Positions 13,399 through 21,099 of a stretch of DNA of 30,858 nucleotides are shown here, piece by piece. Both the position numbers and the translations under genes were made by a program. The notes under the pieces were generated by a model, which ran no database searches, was not told the origin of the DNA, and worked only from the letters and a program-made list of their open reading frames with translations. The stretch lies in IMG/VR virus record IMGVR_UViG_3300021137_000060, positions 1 through 30,858 of that record; one strand, given 5' to 3'. Every line of letters starts with the position of its first letter. Position 1 is the stretch's first letter. The stretch is from a virus.

Positions 13399-14157
13399 AT
13401 GAAAGCTAAATTGGTAAGGTACACAACAGATGCACTTGAACTTTTGTTGGAGACTAAAAATACTCGTTTGACTTCTGATGATGATGTCGCTTTATGGAAT
13501 GATGAAAAGAAAATGGAACATCTTGAATACATGCGAAACACCATAAAGTCTAGCTGGGAATTTGTTGATTACGTTTTCAAGGTTGAAGTTGTAACAAGAG
13601 TTTTTACCCACCAGCTAGTTAGAACTAGAACTGGCAGTTATGCTCAACAGACAATGAGAGCTTGTGATGTTAGAGAACAAGAAATTATCACACCACAATC
13701 AATTCTTGATAATCCAGACATGCAAACTATTTGGTCTAAAGCGATTGAATCTGTAAAATCTGCTTATGGTGAACTTGTCGATATTGGTTGTCCAATGCAC
13801 GATGCGCGCGCTTTATTACCGCAAAACATAACAACTTCAATATATGCTAAGTTCAACCTTAGAACTTTAGCCGATATGGGTAAATTAAGACTCTGCACTA
13901 GAACGCAATCTGAATACCAAGATGTATTCAGAGAAATGCGTGAAGAAGTTATTTTAGTTCATCCGTGGACTGAGGAATTTATACAGGTTCAATGTGTTAG
14001 TGATGGCACTTGCGCTTTTCCAAGCTACGGGAAAAAAGAGTGTCCAGTGTATTTCCCAGAGCTAGATAGAACAGAAGCAAAGAAAATTGCTAAAGAAAAA
14101 TTCTGGTCTATTAGATATGAAGCAAAACCAGTAGCAAAAAATGGAAAAACAATGTAA
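13399..14157 (+). CDS. thyX: Flavin-dependent thymidylate synthase (ThyX)
   Basis: A 252-residue enzyme that would convert dUMP to dTMP using methylenetetrahydrofolate, FAD and NADPH. The ThyX signature region is at about residues 70-87 (THQLVRTRTGSYAQQTMR), with the usual first Arg/His replaced by Thr-His. The second conserved block, about 138-185 (ARALLPQNITTSIYAKFNLRTL then LCTRTQSEYQ), is intact. The ATG at 13399 has AAGGA upstream; the open frame extends back to 13366 but overlaps the preceding gene. It pairs functionally with Dcd at 16964 to raise dTTP supply. Confidence 0.95.
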   Translation: MKAKLVRYTTDALELLLETKNTRLTSDDDVALWNDEKKMEHLEYMRNTIKSSWEFVDYVFKVEVVTRVFTHQLVRTRTGSYAQQTMRACDVREQEIITPQSILDNPDMQTIWSKAIESVKSAYGELVDIGCPMHDARALLPQNITTSIYAKFNLRTLADMGKLRLCTRTQSEYQDVFREMREEVILVHPWTEEFIQVQCVSDGTCAFPSYGKKECPVYFPELDRTEAKKIAKEKFWSIRYEAKPVAKNGKTM

Positions 14158-14333
14158 TGATAAAACAAATTATTATTAAAATTGAAAACTGTTATCAATG
14201 TAAATATGCACAGTATGAACCAGCCTTGCAACATAGCATAACTTGTGAATTGTCAAAGAAAAAATTTAATACTAAAACTGAAAACAATCCACCTGATTGG
14301 TGCGTTCTTGATGATTTTAAGGAATTAAAATGA
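14157..14333 (+). CDS. Small four-Cys phage protein
   Basis: A 58-residue protein with NCYQCKYA, a later Cys (ITCEL) and PPDWCVL near the end. This C-x2-C ... C ... PDWC layout is a recurrent small zinc-binding phage family of unknown role. The ATG shares one base with the thyX stop, and its own stop overlaps the next ATG (ATGA). Confidence 0.65.
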   Translation: MIKQIIIKIENCYQCKYAQYEPALQHSITCELSKKKFNTKTENNPPDWCVLDDFKELK

Positions 14334-14761
14334 GAGTCCAAATTTTCGACCTAGACAACTGTATCAGCAATGATATGTCAAAAACTGGTGATGAACGATA
14401 TGAAAAATATCACCAGCAATGCCACAAAGATAGACCAGCAAATACTCATTATATCAATGAGATTTACGACACCATCATCTTTACAGCACGACCTGAAAAG
14501 TATCGACCTGAAACTGAAAGATGGCTTGATAAAGTTGCTGGAATTAGAGAAGTAAAAGCTTTGTTGATGCGACCTTATGGAAACATTTTAAAATCACCAG
14601 ATTTAAAAGAGTTTTACTTAGACCAACTATTTGACCAATTCGATATTCTTCAAAGAGACATCGTTTGCGCTTACGATGACCGTTGGGATGTTATCGAAAT
14701 GTACAATCGTAATGGTGTTGTTTCTGAAATTTTAAAAATTCACAATTTAACTTATAAGTGA
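14330..14761 (+). CDS. HAD-superfamily phosphatase
   Basis: A 143-residue protein with all HAD motifs: motif I FDLDN (Asp7, Asp9), motif II FTARPE (Thr52), a Lys near residue 88 and motif IV AYDDRWDVIEMY (Asp116, Asp117). The short, cap-poor form resembles the phosphatase half of T4-type polynucleotide kinase and other phage HAD enzymes. The likely substrate is a nucleotide or a nucleic-acid 3'-phosphate; the sequence does not say which. ATGA overlap with the gene before. Confidence 0.85.
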   Translation: MRVQIFDLDNCISNDMSKTGDERYEKYHQQCHKDRPANTHYINEIYDTIIFTARPEKYRPETERWLDKVAGIREVKALLMRPYGNILKSPDLKEFYLDQLFDQFDILQRDIVCAYDDRWDVIEMYNRNGVVSEILKIHNLTYK

Positions 14762-14768
14762 GAATTTT

Positions 14769-15113
14769 ATGGAACATTATGAAAGCGTACCTTTAGTAAA
14801 AATCAAACCATGTCCACCTGAAGGTAAAAATGCTGGTGACATTTTGTTAGAAATGGTTGAAACGTACAAAAATAGGTCAGAAACATATGGTGGAAATTTT
14901 ACGCAAGTTCGTGATTTAACTAGGGTTTTATTTCCTGATGGTGTTTTGCCAGAAATTGTTGATAAAGCGCACTGGTATATATTTGAAATTATACTTGGAA
15001 AGATTTCTAGATTTGCAAATTCTGGTCTTGAACATATAGACTCTGTTCACGACATAGCAGTTTATTGTGCAATCATTGAAGAAATATTGTCCAATAAGGA
15101 GAAGTTTAAATGA
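14769..15113 (+). CDS. DUF6378-like phage protein
   Basis: A 114-residue protein with AGDILLEMVETYKNRSETYG, then RVLFPDG, then IILGKISRFAN and HIDSVHDIAVYCAIIEEIL. This pattern matches the DUF6378-type phage family that lies among nucleotide-metabolism genes. The His/Asp spacing recalls all-alpha NTP pyrophosphohydrolases, which is inference. Its stop overlaps the next ATG. Confidence 0.75.
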   Translation: MEHYESVPLVKIKPCPPEGKNAGDILLEMVETYKNRSETYGGNFTQVRDLTRVLFPDGVLPEIVDKAHWYIFEIILGKISRFANSGLEHIDSVHDIAVYCAIIEEILSNKEKFK

Positions 15114-15922
15114 TTATTGCAATCTGCGTCCCAAGTAATAATATTGAACATGCTGATAAATATTTGTTCTCAGAAAGAAGCTTATCCAACATAGAACCAT
15201 TATTTTTAAAAGGCAAAGTTTGCTTTTCAATAGTTGCACAGGGTGATGATTGGAAAAAATATTCATCCATAATTGAAACAAGACTTAAATCATTTAATAT
15301 TGATTATAGAATCTTGTTTCAAAATGAAACTAATCCATGTCAGATATTTAAGTTAAGACATCAATCATTTTACAATTTCAGAACTGCAAAATATTTTATA
15401 TCTGTTGATGACAATATTCAATTTTCTGAAGGAACTAAAAAATTCCCAGAAAATTCAGGTTATCGTTATGGTCAATGCATTGATTATTTAGAAAATAATC
15501 CTAATTGTGGAATTGTTAATTGTGTTGGAAGTCTTGGTGGCAATCTTGATAAGTATGAAATAAAAAGATACGACATCGGCAAAGAAATTGCTACCGCAAA
15601 AGGATTGGTCATTAGAAATGTTTGTGGTGGACGCTTATTCCCTAGTGAAACACTTGATTTCTATGGGTGCAGAGAAGAATTAATTATGGCTTTGAATTTT
15701 AACAGATTAGGTTATTATACAGCTAAACAGTTTAATAACCCGACCAAACATAAAGAGCTTCACAGTTGGAAAAGTGTGCTTGGTCAAGAAGTTAGCGAAA
15801 AAGACAATAATAATCTTCATAATGTTGATTTAACAAATGAATATGCTTTAAAATGGATAAGACAAAATTTTGATGAAAAATATGTCTTTAGCAAAACCAG
15901 AATAATCAATAAATATATATAG
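15110..15922 (+). CDS. Putative GT-A-fold glycosyltransferase
   Basis: A 270-residue protein with ATGA overlap on the gene before. Its N-terminal half has the alternating strand/helix layout of a GT-A nucleotide-sugar domain, and the predicted metal site is ISVDDNIQF (Asp100-Asp101), a DxD-like motif. Later blocks are GIVNCVGSLGG and ATAKGLVIRNVCGGRLFP, then DFYGCREELIMALNFNRLGY, resembling the acceptor-side acid and ED-type helix of family-2-like enzymes. No signal peptide or membrane helix is seen, so it should act in the cytoplasm. Lying between nucleotide and polymerase genes, it may glycosylate modified DNA bases; a lipopolysaccharide-modifying role is the alternative. Confidence 0.6.
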   Translation: MIIAICVPSNNIEHADKYLFSERSLSNIEPLFLKGKVCFSIVAQGDDWKKYSSIIETRLKSFNIDYRILFQNETNPCQIFKLRHQSFYNFRTAKYFISVDDNIQFSEGTKKFPENSGYRYGQCIDYLENNPNCGIVNCVGSLGGNLDKYEIKRYDIGKEIATAKGLVIRNVCGGRLFPSETLDFYGCREELIMALNFNRLGYYTAKQFNNPTKHKELHSWKSVLGQEVSEKDNNNLHNVDLTNEYALKWIRQNFDEKYVFSKTRIINKYI

Positions 15923-15929
15923 GATAAAA

Positions 15930-16472
15930 ATGAGAGTTGCAATCATAGATACAGAAACAACTGGCTTACTATTGCCATCAACAGCACCATTAGAAAAACA
16001 GCCGAAAATAATTGAGCTTGGAATTGTAATTGTCGATAGTGATAGTCAAAAAATAATCAGTCAATATAATTGGTTGATTAATCCTGGTGATTTACCACTT
16101 AGTAAAGAAATCACCAAAATAACAGGAATCAAAACCAGTGACCTTGAAGACCAACCAACTTTTAAAACATTGTTGCCAGCAATTAAAGCTGCAATTAGCC
16201 AGTGCGATGTTTTAATTGCTCATAATGCTGGTTTTGATGTTGGAATGTTAAAAAATGATTTAAAGCGTTGTGATTGCGTTGATTTTCCATGGCCATCAAA
16301 AACTATCTGTTCAGTTCAAGAGTATACAAGTCGCTTTGGACATAAACCAAATTTGAAAAAACTTTATGAATCTGTTTTTGGCGTTCCACTTGAACAGACA
16401 CATCGAGCTATTGATGATGCTATGGCTTTGTATGAAATCTTGAAAAAAGATGGATTTTTTACTTTACTATGA
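15930..16472 (+). CDS. dnaQ: DnaQ-like 3'-5' exonuclease (DEDDh)
   Basis: A 180-residue proofreading-type exonuclease. Exo I is IIDTETTG (Asp7, Glu9), Exo II is HNAGFD (Asp103) and Exo III is THRAIDDA (His158, Asp163), the full DEDDh set. It most likely supplies proofreading for the C-family polymerase at 17595, which carries no exonuclease of its own. GGAT lies upstream of the ATG, and the stop overlaps the 20-aa membrane peptide gene. Confidence 0.93.
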   Translation: MRVAIIDTETTGLLLPSTAPLEKQPKIIELGIVIVDSDSQKIISQYNWLINPGDLPLSKEITKITGIKTSDLEDQPTFKTLLPAIKAAISQCDVLIAHNAGFDVGMLKNDLKRCDCVDFPWPSKTICSVQEYTSRFGHKPNLKKLYESVFGVPLEQTHRAIDDAMALYEILKKDGFFTLL

Positions 16473-16531
16473 TTTTACTAGCTTTAATAGTGGTAATCAT
16501 ATTTATCATTTACAATTTAGGTGAATTATGA
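16469..16531 (+). CDS. 20-aa hydrophobic membrane peptide
   Basis: A 20-residue peptide, almost entirely hydrophobic (ILLALIVVIIFIIY), starting with ATGA on the dnaQ stop and ending with ATGA on the next start. Overlaps at both ends and a pure transmembrane composition argue that this very small gene is translated. Confidence 0.5.
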   Translation: MILLALIVVIIFIIYNLGEL

Positions 16532-16953
16532 AAGAAACAATAAAAGACTCTCCAACTGGTAAAAAATTTGCTGAAGGAAAGCACAAACGTGGTGTTGGTG
16601 GAAAGTTCGTTCCAAATCCAAGTAAAACAAAAGCTGACAGTTTCAAAAAAGAAAACACAGAAGAAAAACCACCAGAAAGAGCCACATTTAATAAATCTGA
16701 TGAAAAAGGTCACAATACTGATTTAGGCGGTGAAAATGTTGAATCTGGCGGTGATTTAGTTGATATTTTCTGCAAAGCAAATGGCTTTAAAAAAATAACG
16801 TCAAAAGGTGAAAATGACATTTTAAAGCGTGGTTCTTATAATGTCAGCTACAATTCAAAAACAAGAAGGTGGACACTTACTAAAAGCGGTGAAACTTTAA
16901 AAAGTGGCTTTGGTCTAACTAAACTAGGCAATTATTTAAAAGCAAATCCATAA
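16528..16953 (+). CDS. Hypothetical protein with disordered basic N-terminus
   Basis: A 141-residue protein. Residues 1-75 are Lys/Pro/Gly/Glu-rich and probably disordered. Residues 76-141 form a compact domain (DLVDIFCKANGFKKI then YNVSYNSKTRRWTLTKSGETL). It is unrecognised and may be a DNA- or protein-binding accessory factor. AGGTGA lies before the ATG. Confidence 0.6.
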   Translation: MKETIKDSPTGKKFAEGKHKRGVGGKFVPNPSKTKADSFKKENTEEKPPERATFNKSDEKGHNTDLGGENVESGGDLVDIFCKANGFKKITSKGENDILKRGSYNVSYNSKTRRWTLTKSGETLKSGFGLTKLGNYLKANP

Positions 16954-16963
16954 GGAGAAAACA

Positions 16964-17506
16964 ATGTTATTATCACATAATAGATTAGTTGAGCTTGTTG
17001 AAGCTGGCGTTATTAATGCAGAAAAAGAAAATATAAATGGTTCTAGCATAGATATAACACTGCACAAAACTGTTATGGTCGAATGGTTAGACCAAGAAAA
17101 TCAATTCATTGATTTAAGCAAAAAGCAAAATATCCGCATGTTAAAGCAAAATATCGGTGAAAATGGATTCATGTTAAATCCAGACCAATTCATTCTTGCT
17201 TGTTCAAATGAAATTTTTAATTTGCCAAATAATATCAGCGCAGAGTATAAGCTTAAAAGTTCGATGGCTAGAAATGGCTTAGAACATCTTAACGCTGGTT
17301 GGTGCGATGCCGGTTGGACAGGAAGTCGATTAACACTTGAATTAAAAAATATGACTCAAGAACATACTTTAATTCTCAAAGAAGGAATGAAAATTGGTCA
17401 AGTTTTATTTTTTGAACATGAACATGTACCGGATGATTTTAGTTATGCAATAAAAGGACGGTACAATGAACAACGCGAAGTAACAGCAAGTAAAGGCATT
17501 AAATAA
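16964..17506 (+). CDS. dcd: dCTP deaminase
   Basis: A 180-residue enzyme that would convert dCTP to dUTP and ammonia. Family motifs are NGSSIDITLH (26-34), KSSMARNGLEHLNAGW (98-113), WTGSRLTLELKN with the catalytic Glu at about 126, and GRYNEQREVTASKG near the end, matching the nucleotide-binding tail of Dcd. A strong AGGAG precedes the ATG. No dUTPase is visible in the window, so it may come from elsewhere in the genome or the host, or this may be a bifunctional form. Downstream, dUMP would feed ThyX. Confidence 0.93.
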   Translation: MLLSHNRLVELVEAGVINAEKENINGSSIDITLHKTVMVEWLDQENQFIDLSKKQNIRMLKQNIGENGFMLNPDQFILACSNEIFNLPNNISAEYKLKSSMARNGLEHLNAGWCDAGWTGSRLTLELKNMTQEHTLILKEGMKIGQVLFFEHEHVPDDFSYAIKGRYNEQREVTASKGIK

Positions 17507-17531
17507 GCTGTTATTAGCGGTTAAAAACAAG

Positions 17532-17590
17532 TAAAATATAACAACAGGTAATTAATTACCTGTTGTATTCAACTTATAATTAATAAAGGA
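17532..17590 (+). promoter_or_regulatory. Promoter, palindromic 5' hairpin and TTCAACTTATA leader (copy 8)
   Basis: A TAAAAT -10 is at 17532-17537 with a poor -35. A perfect 26-base palindrome follows (17541-17566; half-site ACAACAGGTAATT). TTCAACTTATA is at 17568-17578 and the RBS AAAGGA leads to the ATG at 17595. This controls the DNA polymerase operon. Confidence 0.65.
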
Positions 17591-17594
17591 TTTT

Positions 17595-20363
17595 ATGATA
17601 CAATTAAAAGTTAGAACTGAATATTCATTTGGTCAGACATTTGCAAAAATTCAAACAGTTGTTGATAGGTTGAAAGAGATTAATTGTTCTGCTGCTGCCA
17701 TTGTAGATTCCAATACATGGGGTCACGTTAAATTTTACAAGGCTTGCAATAGTGCTGGAATTAAACCTATATTTGGCGTTGAATGTTGCGTGTCTGATGA
17801 CAATTTTTTAACTCCAAAAATGTGGTTTTTAGCTCGCAATAAAAGCGGTTTAACAGAGCTTTATAAATTAATTAGCCTTAGCTATAGACAATCTATTTCG
17901 AGCCGTACAGGCAAAATAAACAGGCTTTACAGAGCAGATATAGAACATATTAGCGAAAATATTTTAGTTTTTGCCGGTGATATTGTTGATGGTGAATGGC
18001 TTGCTCGTATCAATGCAATATTAGATGCTTCTCCAGCAAGCTTTGTTATAAATAAGAAAAAAGAGCAGATAGCCAATGTTTATGGATTAAGAATTATTGA
18101 TACTTCTGATAATTCTTATTGTTTTGAAAAAGACAAAGAAACATTTGAATTAATAAGTAAATATGGAAGCAAAACAACAAAGCAATATATTTTAGATGAA
18201 CTAAAATATCAAGATGTCGCTAGTCAAATTGTTGATAGCTGTGAAGTTTTTGAACTTTCTAAAGCACCGACTATTTATGCTGATGGAGACCTTGAAAAGT
18301 TATGTAGAGAAGGCATCATTTACAGAAAGATGCAGGATAAATGGACAGATGAATATGAAACAAGATTAAACTATGAACTTGGTTTAATCAAAGAAAAGAA
18401 GTATGAAAGTTATTTCATAATAGTTTCTGACATGGTTGTTTATGCAAAAAGCTTAATGTTGGTTGGACCATCCAGAGGCTCTAGTGCAGGCTCTCTTGTG
18501 TGCTATTTAACACGCATTACTGAGATTGACCCGATACCACCAAAATTATTCTTTGAAAGATTTATCGACATAACACGTTTTGACTTACCTGATATTGATA
18601 TTGACTTTCCTGATGACAAAAGACATTTGGTTTTTGAGTATATGTCAAACAAATATGGTTTTGACAATACAGCTCATATAGGAACAATATCAAGATACAA
18701 GCCAAAATCAGCGTTGATAACGGTTTGTAAAGCACTAAACATTCCACCACAAGCCACCATAGGCGTTAAAGTTGCTATGGTAGAACGGTCATCAGCAGAT
18801 GCCAGAGCGTCAAACTGCTTAGAGGACACCTTAAAAACAACTGAACCTGGTAAAAATTTTTCAAGAATGTATCCAGAAGCTTTAAGAGCGATGGATATAG
18901 AAGGTCATGCAAGTCATACTGGCGTACATGCTGCTGGTTTGTTAATATGCAATAATGATATTAATAATTATTGTGTAGTTGACGATAACGGAATTGCCCA
19001 TGTTGAAAAATACGATGCAGAATATTTAAATTTATTGAAAATTGACGTTCTTGGTCTTAGAACTTTGTCAATTCTTAATGATGCTGCACCGGATGTTGAT
19101 TTTTACAACTTGACTTTTGATGACCATAAAGTATATGAAATTTTCAATAAACAGCGGTTGTGCAATATATTCCAGTTTGAAGGAGTTGCCATGCGTTCTG
19201 TTTCTGAATTTATGAGAGAGTCTTATGCAAGCTTGACTGATATTGATTCTATTACTGCACTTGCCAGACCTGGACCATTTGGTGGTGGTGTAACATGGAA
19301 ATGGATGGATAGACGTTTTGGTTTGCCATATAAAGAATTACATCCATTAGTTCATAAGCATATGGAAGAATCTTATGGATTGCCAATATACCAAGAGCAT
19401 ACCATAGCCATTGTTAGACACGTTGGCAAATTCGACTGGCCAGATGTAAACGCAGTTAGAAAGGGCATGAGTAAATCACTTGGTGAAGAATTTTTCCACC
19501 AATTCAAATCTAGGTTTATTCAAGGAGCTAGTGAACAAGGAATTGATGAAAAAGAAGCTGCCGATATTTGGCTTTTAATCAGTTCTATGGGTTCTTGGCA
19601 GATGAATAAATCTCATACTTATTCATACGCTACCATAAGCTATTGGTGCGCTTGGGTAAAAGCACATAGACCATTAGAGTTCGCAGCAGCAAATTTAAGA
19701 AATGCAAAAGATCAAGATTCTGCCGTTGCTTTGTTGCGTGAAATGTACAAGGAAGAAATTTACCATGTACCATTTGATTTAGAACTTTCTGAAGTAAATT
19801 GGTCTGTTAAAAATGGAAAGTTAATTGGTGGATTTACAAACTTAAAAGGAATTGGAGAAAGTAAAGCTAATAAGTTGGTTGAAGCTAGAAATATGGGTAA
19901 ATTGACTCAAAAGCAAATAGAAACCATAAACAAAGCAGAAAACCCGTTTAATGATATATTTCCATTTAAAACATTATATGGACATTTATATGAAAATCCT
20001 TCTGAAAATGGAATATCTGCTGAAAAAGTTTTTACCATAAAAGAAATTGGTAGAGACTATCCAAATGGCACTGAGATAGTATTTTTAGGTGAACTTGTAC
20101 ATAAAAATCCTAGAAACGCTAATGAAGAAAATGAAATAAAAAAGCGTGATGGAAAGGTTGAAAATGGACAATTAGAATTTTTAGATTTGAGATTGCGTGA
20201 TGATACAGATATGATTAACGCTAGGATTGGAAGAAAAGATTATTTAAGAATTGGAATAGATTTTGTCGAAAATATACCAGTAGGAAGCCATCTTTTAATA
20301 AGGGCTAAATTCTGGCATGGTATTAGATTCGCTTTTATTGCAAAATGGAAACTATTAAAATGA
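17595..20363 (+). CDS. dnaE: C-family DNA polymerase (Pol III alpha)
   Basis: A 922-residue replicative polymerase, shorter than cellular DnaE (about 1160). The N-terminal PHP-type domain is present (YSFGQTFAKI, then AIVDSNTWGHVKFYKACNSAGIKPIFGVE), but the usual HxH and DH ligands read VRTEY and DSN, so its metal site looks lost. Polymerase motifs are GPSRGSSAGS (291-300), PDIDIDF (332-338) with Asp333 and Asp335, GHASHTGVHAAG, and KIDVLGLRT with Asp484. An HhH-like segment (GGFTNLKGIGESKANKLVEARN) and an OB-like end follow. The C-terminal tau-binding region of DnaE seems absent. Proofreading would come from DnaQ at 15930. Confidence 0.95.
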   Translation: MIQLKVRTEYSFGQTFAKIQTVVDRLKEINCSAAAIVDSNTWGHVKFYKACNSAGIKPIFGVECCVSDDNFLTPKMWFLARNKSGLTELYKLISLSYRQSISSRTGKINRLYRADIEHISENILVFAGDIVDGEWLARINAILDASPASFVINKKKEQIANVYGLRIIDTSDNSYCFEKDKETFELISKYGSKTTKQYILDELKYQDVASQIVDSCEVFELSKAPTIYADGDLEKLCREGIIYRKMQDKWTDEYETRLNYELGLIKEKKYESYFIIVSDMVVYAKSLMLVGPSRGSSAGSLVCYLTRITEIDPIPPKLFFERFIDITRFDLPDIDIDFPDDKRHLVFEYMSNKYGFDNTAHIGTISRYKPKSALITVCKALNIPPQATIGVKVAMVERSSADARASNCLEDTLKTTEPGKNFSRMYPEALRAMDIEGHASHTGVHAAGLLICNNDINNYCVVDDNGIAHVEKYDAEYLNLLKIDVLGLRTLSILNDAAPDVDFYNLTFDDHKVYEIFNKQRLCNIFQFEGVAMRSVSEFMRESYASLTDIDSITALARPGPFGGGVTWKWMDRRFGLPYKELHPLVHKHMEESYGLPIYQEHTIAIVRHVGKFDWPDVNAVRKGMSKSLGEEFFHQFKSRFIQGASEQGIDEKEAADIWLLISSMGSWQMNKSHTYSYATISYWCAWVKAHRPLEFAAANLRNAKDQDSAVALLREMYKEEIYHVPFDLELSEVNWSVKNGKLIGGFTNLKGIGESKANKLVEARNMGKLTQKQIETINKAENPFNDIFPFKTLYGHLYENPSENGISAEKVFTIKEIGRDYPNGTEIVFLGELVHKNPRNANEENEIKKRDGKVENGQLEFLDLRLRDDTDMINARIGRKDYLRIGIDFVENIPVGSHLLIRAKFWHGIRFAFIAKWKLLK

Positions 20364-20650
20364 AACAAAGTAACCTTAATATTGGCAGAAGAAAAAAAGA
20401 TGGTAAAATATTACAATACACTTGTCATTGTGATGCTTATAATTTTCCACATAGATTAGGCGGTGTAAAATGTACTTTGGAGGATTTTGTTGGTAGAGAA
20501 TTTATGATGAATCTTGGAACTGCTGAACCTTGTTTAAGTTGTAATTCTATGGTAAACCACACTTGTCAAGTTGCAGAATACAAAGAAAGTCCAAAATACT
20601 GTGCAATTATTCAACAGCTTGAGCATGATGGAGATGTTAAATTAGTATGA
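20360..20650 (+). CDS. Cys-rich zinc-binding hypothetical protein
   Basis: A 96-residue protein; the ATG at 20360 overlaps the polymerase stop (ATGA), while an ATG at 20345 inside the polymerase gene is in the same frame. Cys/His positions (YTCHCDAYNFPH then EPCLSCNSMVNHTC) suggest one or two zinc sites. It lies between polymerase and nuclease, so a replication accessory role is possible. Its stop overlaps the next ATG. Confidence 0.6.
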   Translation: MKQSNLNIGRRKKDGKILQYTCHCDAYNFPHRLGGVKCTLEDFVGREFMMNLGTAEPCLSCNSMVNHTCQVAEYKESPKYCAIIQQLEHDGDVKLV

Positions 20651-21099
20651 ATGAAAAAATAGCTTATCAAAAATTTAGAGAAAAAGCAATTAAGCCGCTA
20701 GACAGATGCGACAGAATTGAAAATGTTGTTGGCGTTGGAAATCCAGATGTTAATTTTTGTATCGAAGGAATTGAAGGTTGGATTGAAATAAAATGCCCAA
20801 AAGAGCCTAAAAAACCATTAACACCATTATTCGGTAGCAATCACAAATTAAGCCAAGCACAAATGAATTGGTTTTTGCGTCAACGTAATTCTGGCGGTGT
20901 TGGTTGGGTATTAATTGTTACTGATAAAAATAGATGGATTTTAATTGATGGCTGTAAATACGGTGATGAAATAAATTTTTTATCTGTTAATTCGCTAGTT
21001 AGCAAAGCAGCTTTTAAAGCTGTTCACCCTGACTCGACAGATTTTTTATTTATGAGAAATACTTTAATGTCTAAAAAAGGTGAAATAGATGGAATTTAA
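20647..21099 (+). CDS. PD-(D/E)XK nuclease (VRR-NUC-like)
   Basis: A 150-residue protein with a PD-(D/E)XK core: GNPDVNF (Asp34), then GWIEIKCP (Glu47, Lys49), then a helix with LSQAQMNWF. The arrangement matches small phage VRR-NUC-type nucleases encoded beside SNF2 helicases, thought to cut branched DNA. It overlaps the helicase gene by 11 bases, so the two probably act together. Confidence 0.85.
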   Translation: MNEKIAYQKFREKAIKPLDRCDRIENVVGVGNPDVNFCIEGIEGWIEIKCPKEPKKPLTPLFGSNHKLSQAQMNWFLRQRNSGGVGWVLIVTDKNRWILIDGCKYGDEINFLSVNSLVSKAAFKAVHPDSTDFLFMRNTLMSKKGEIDGI

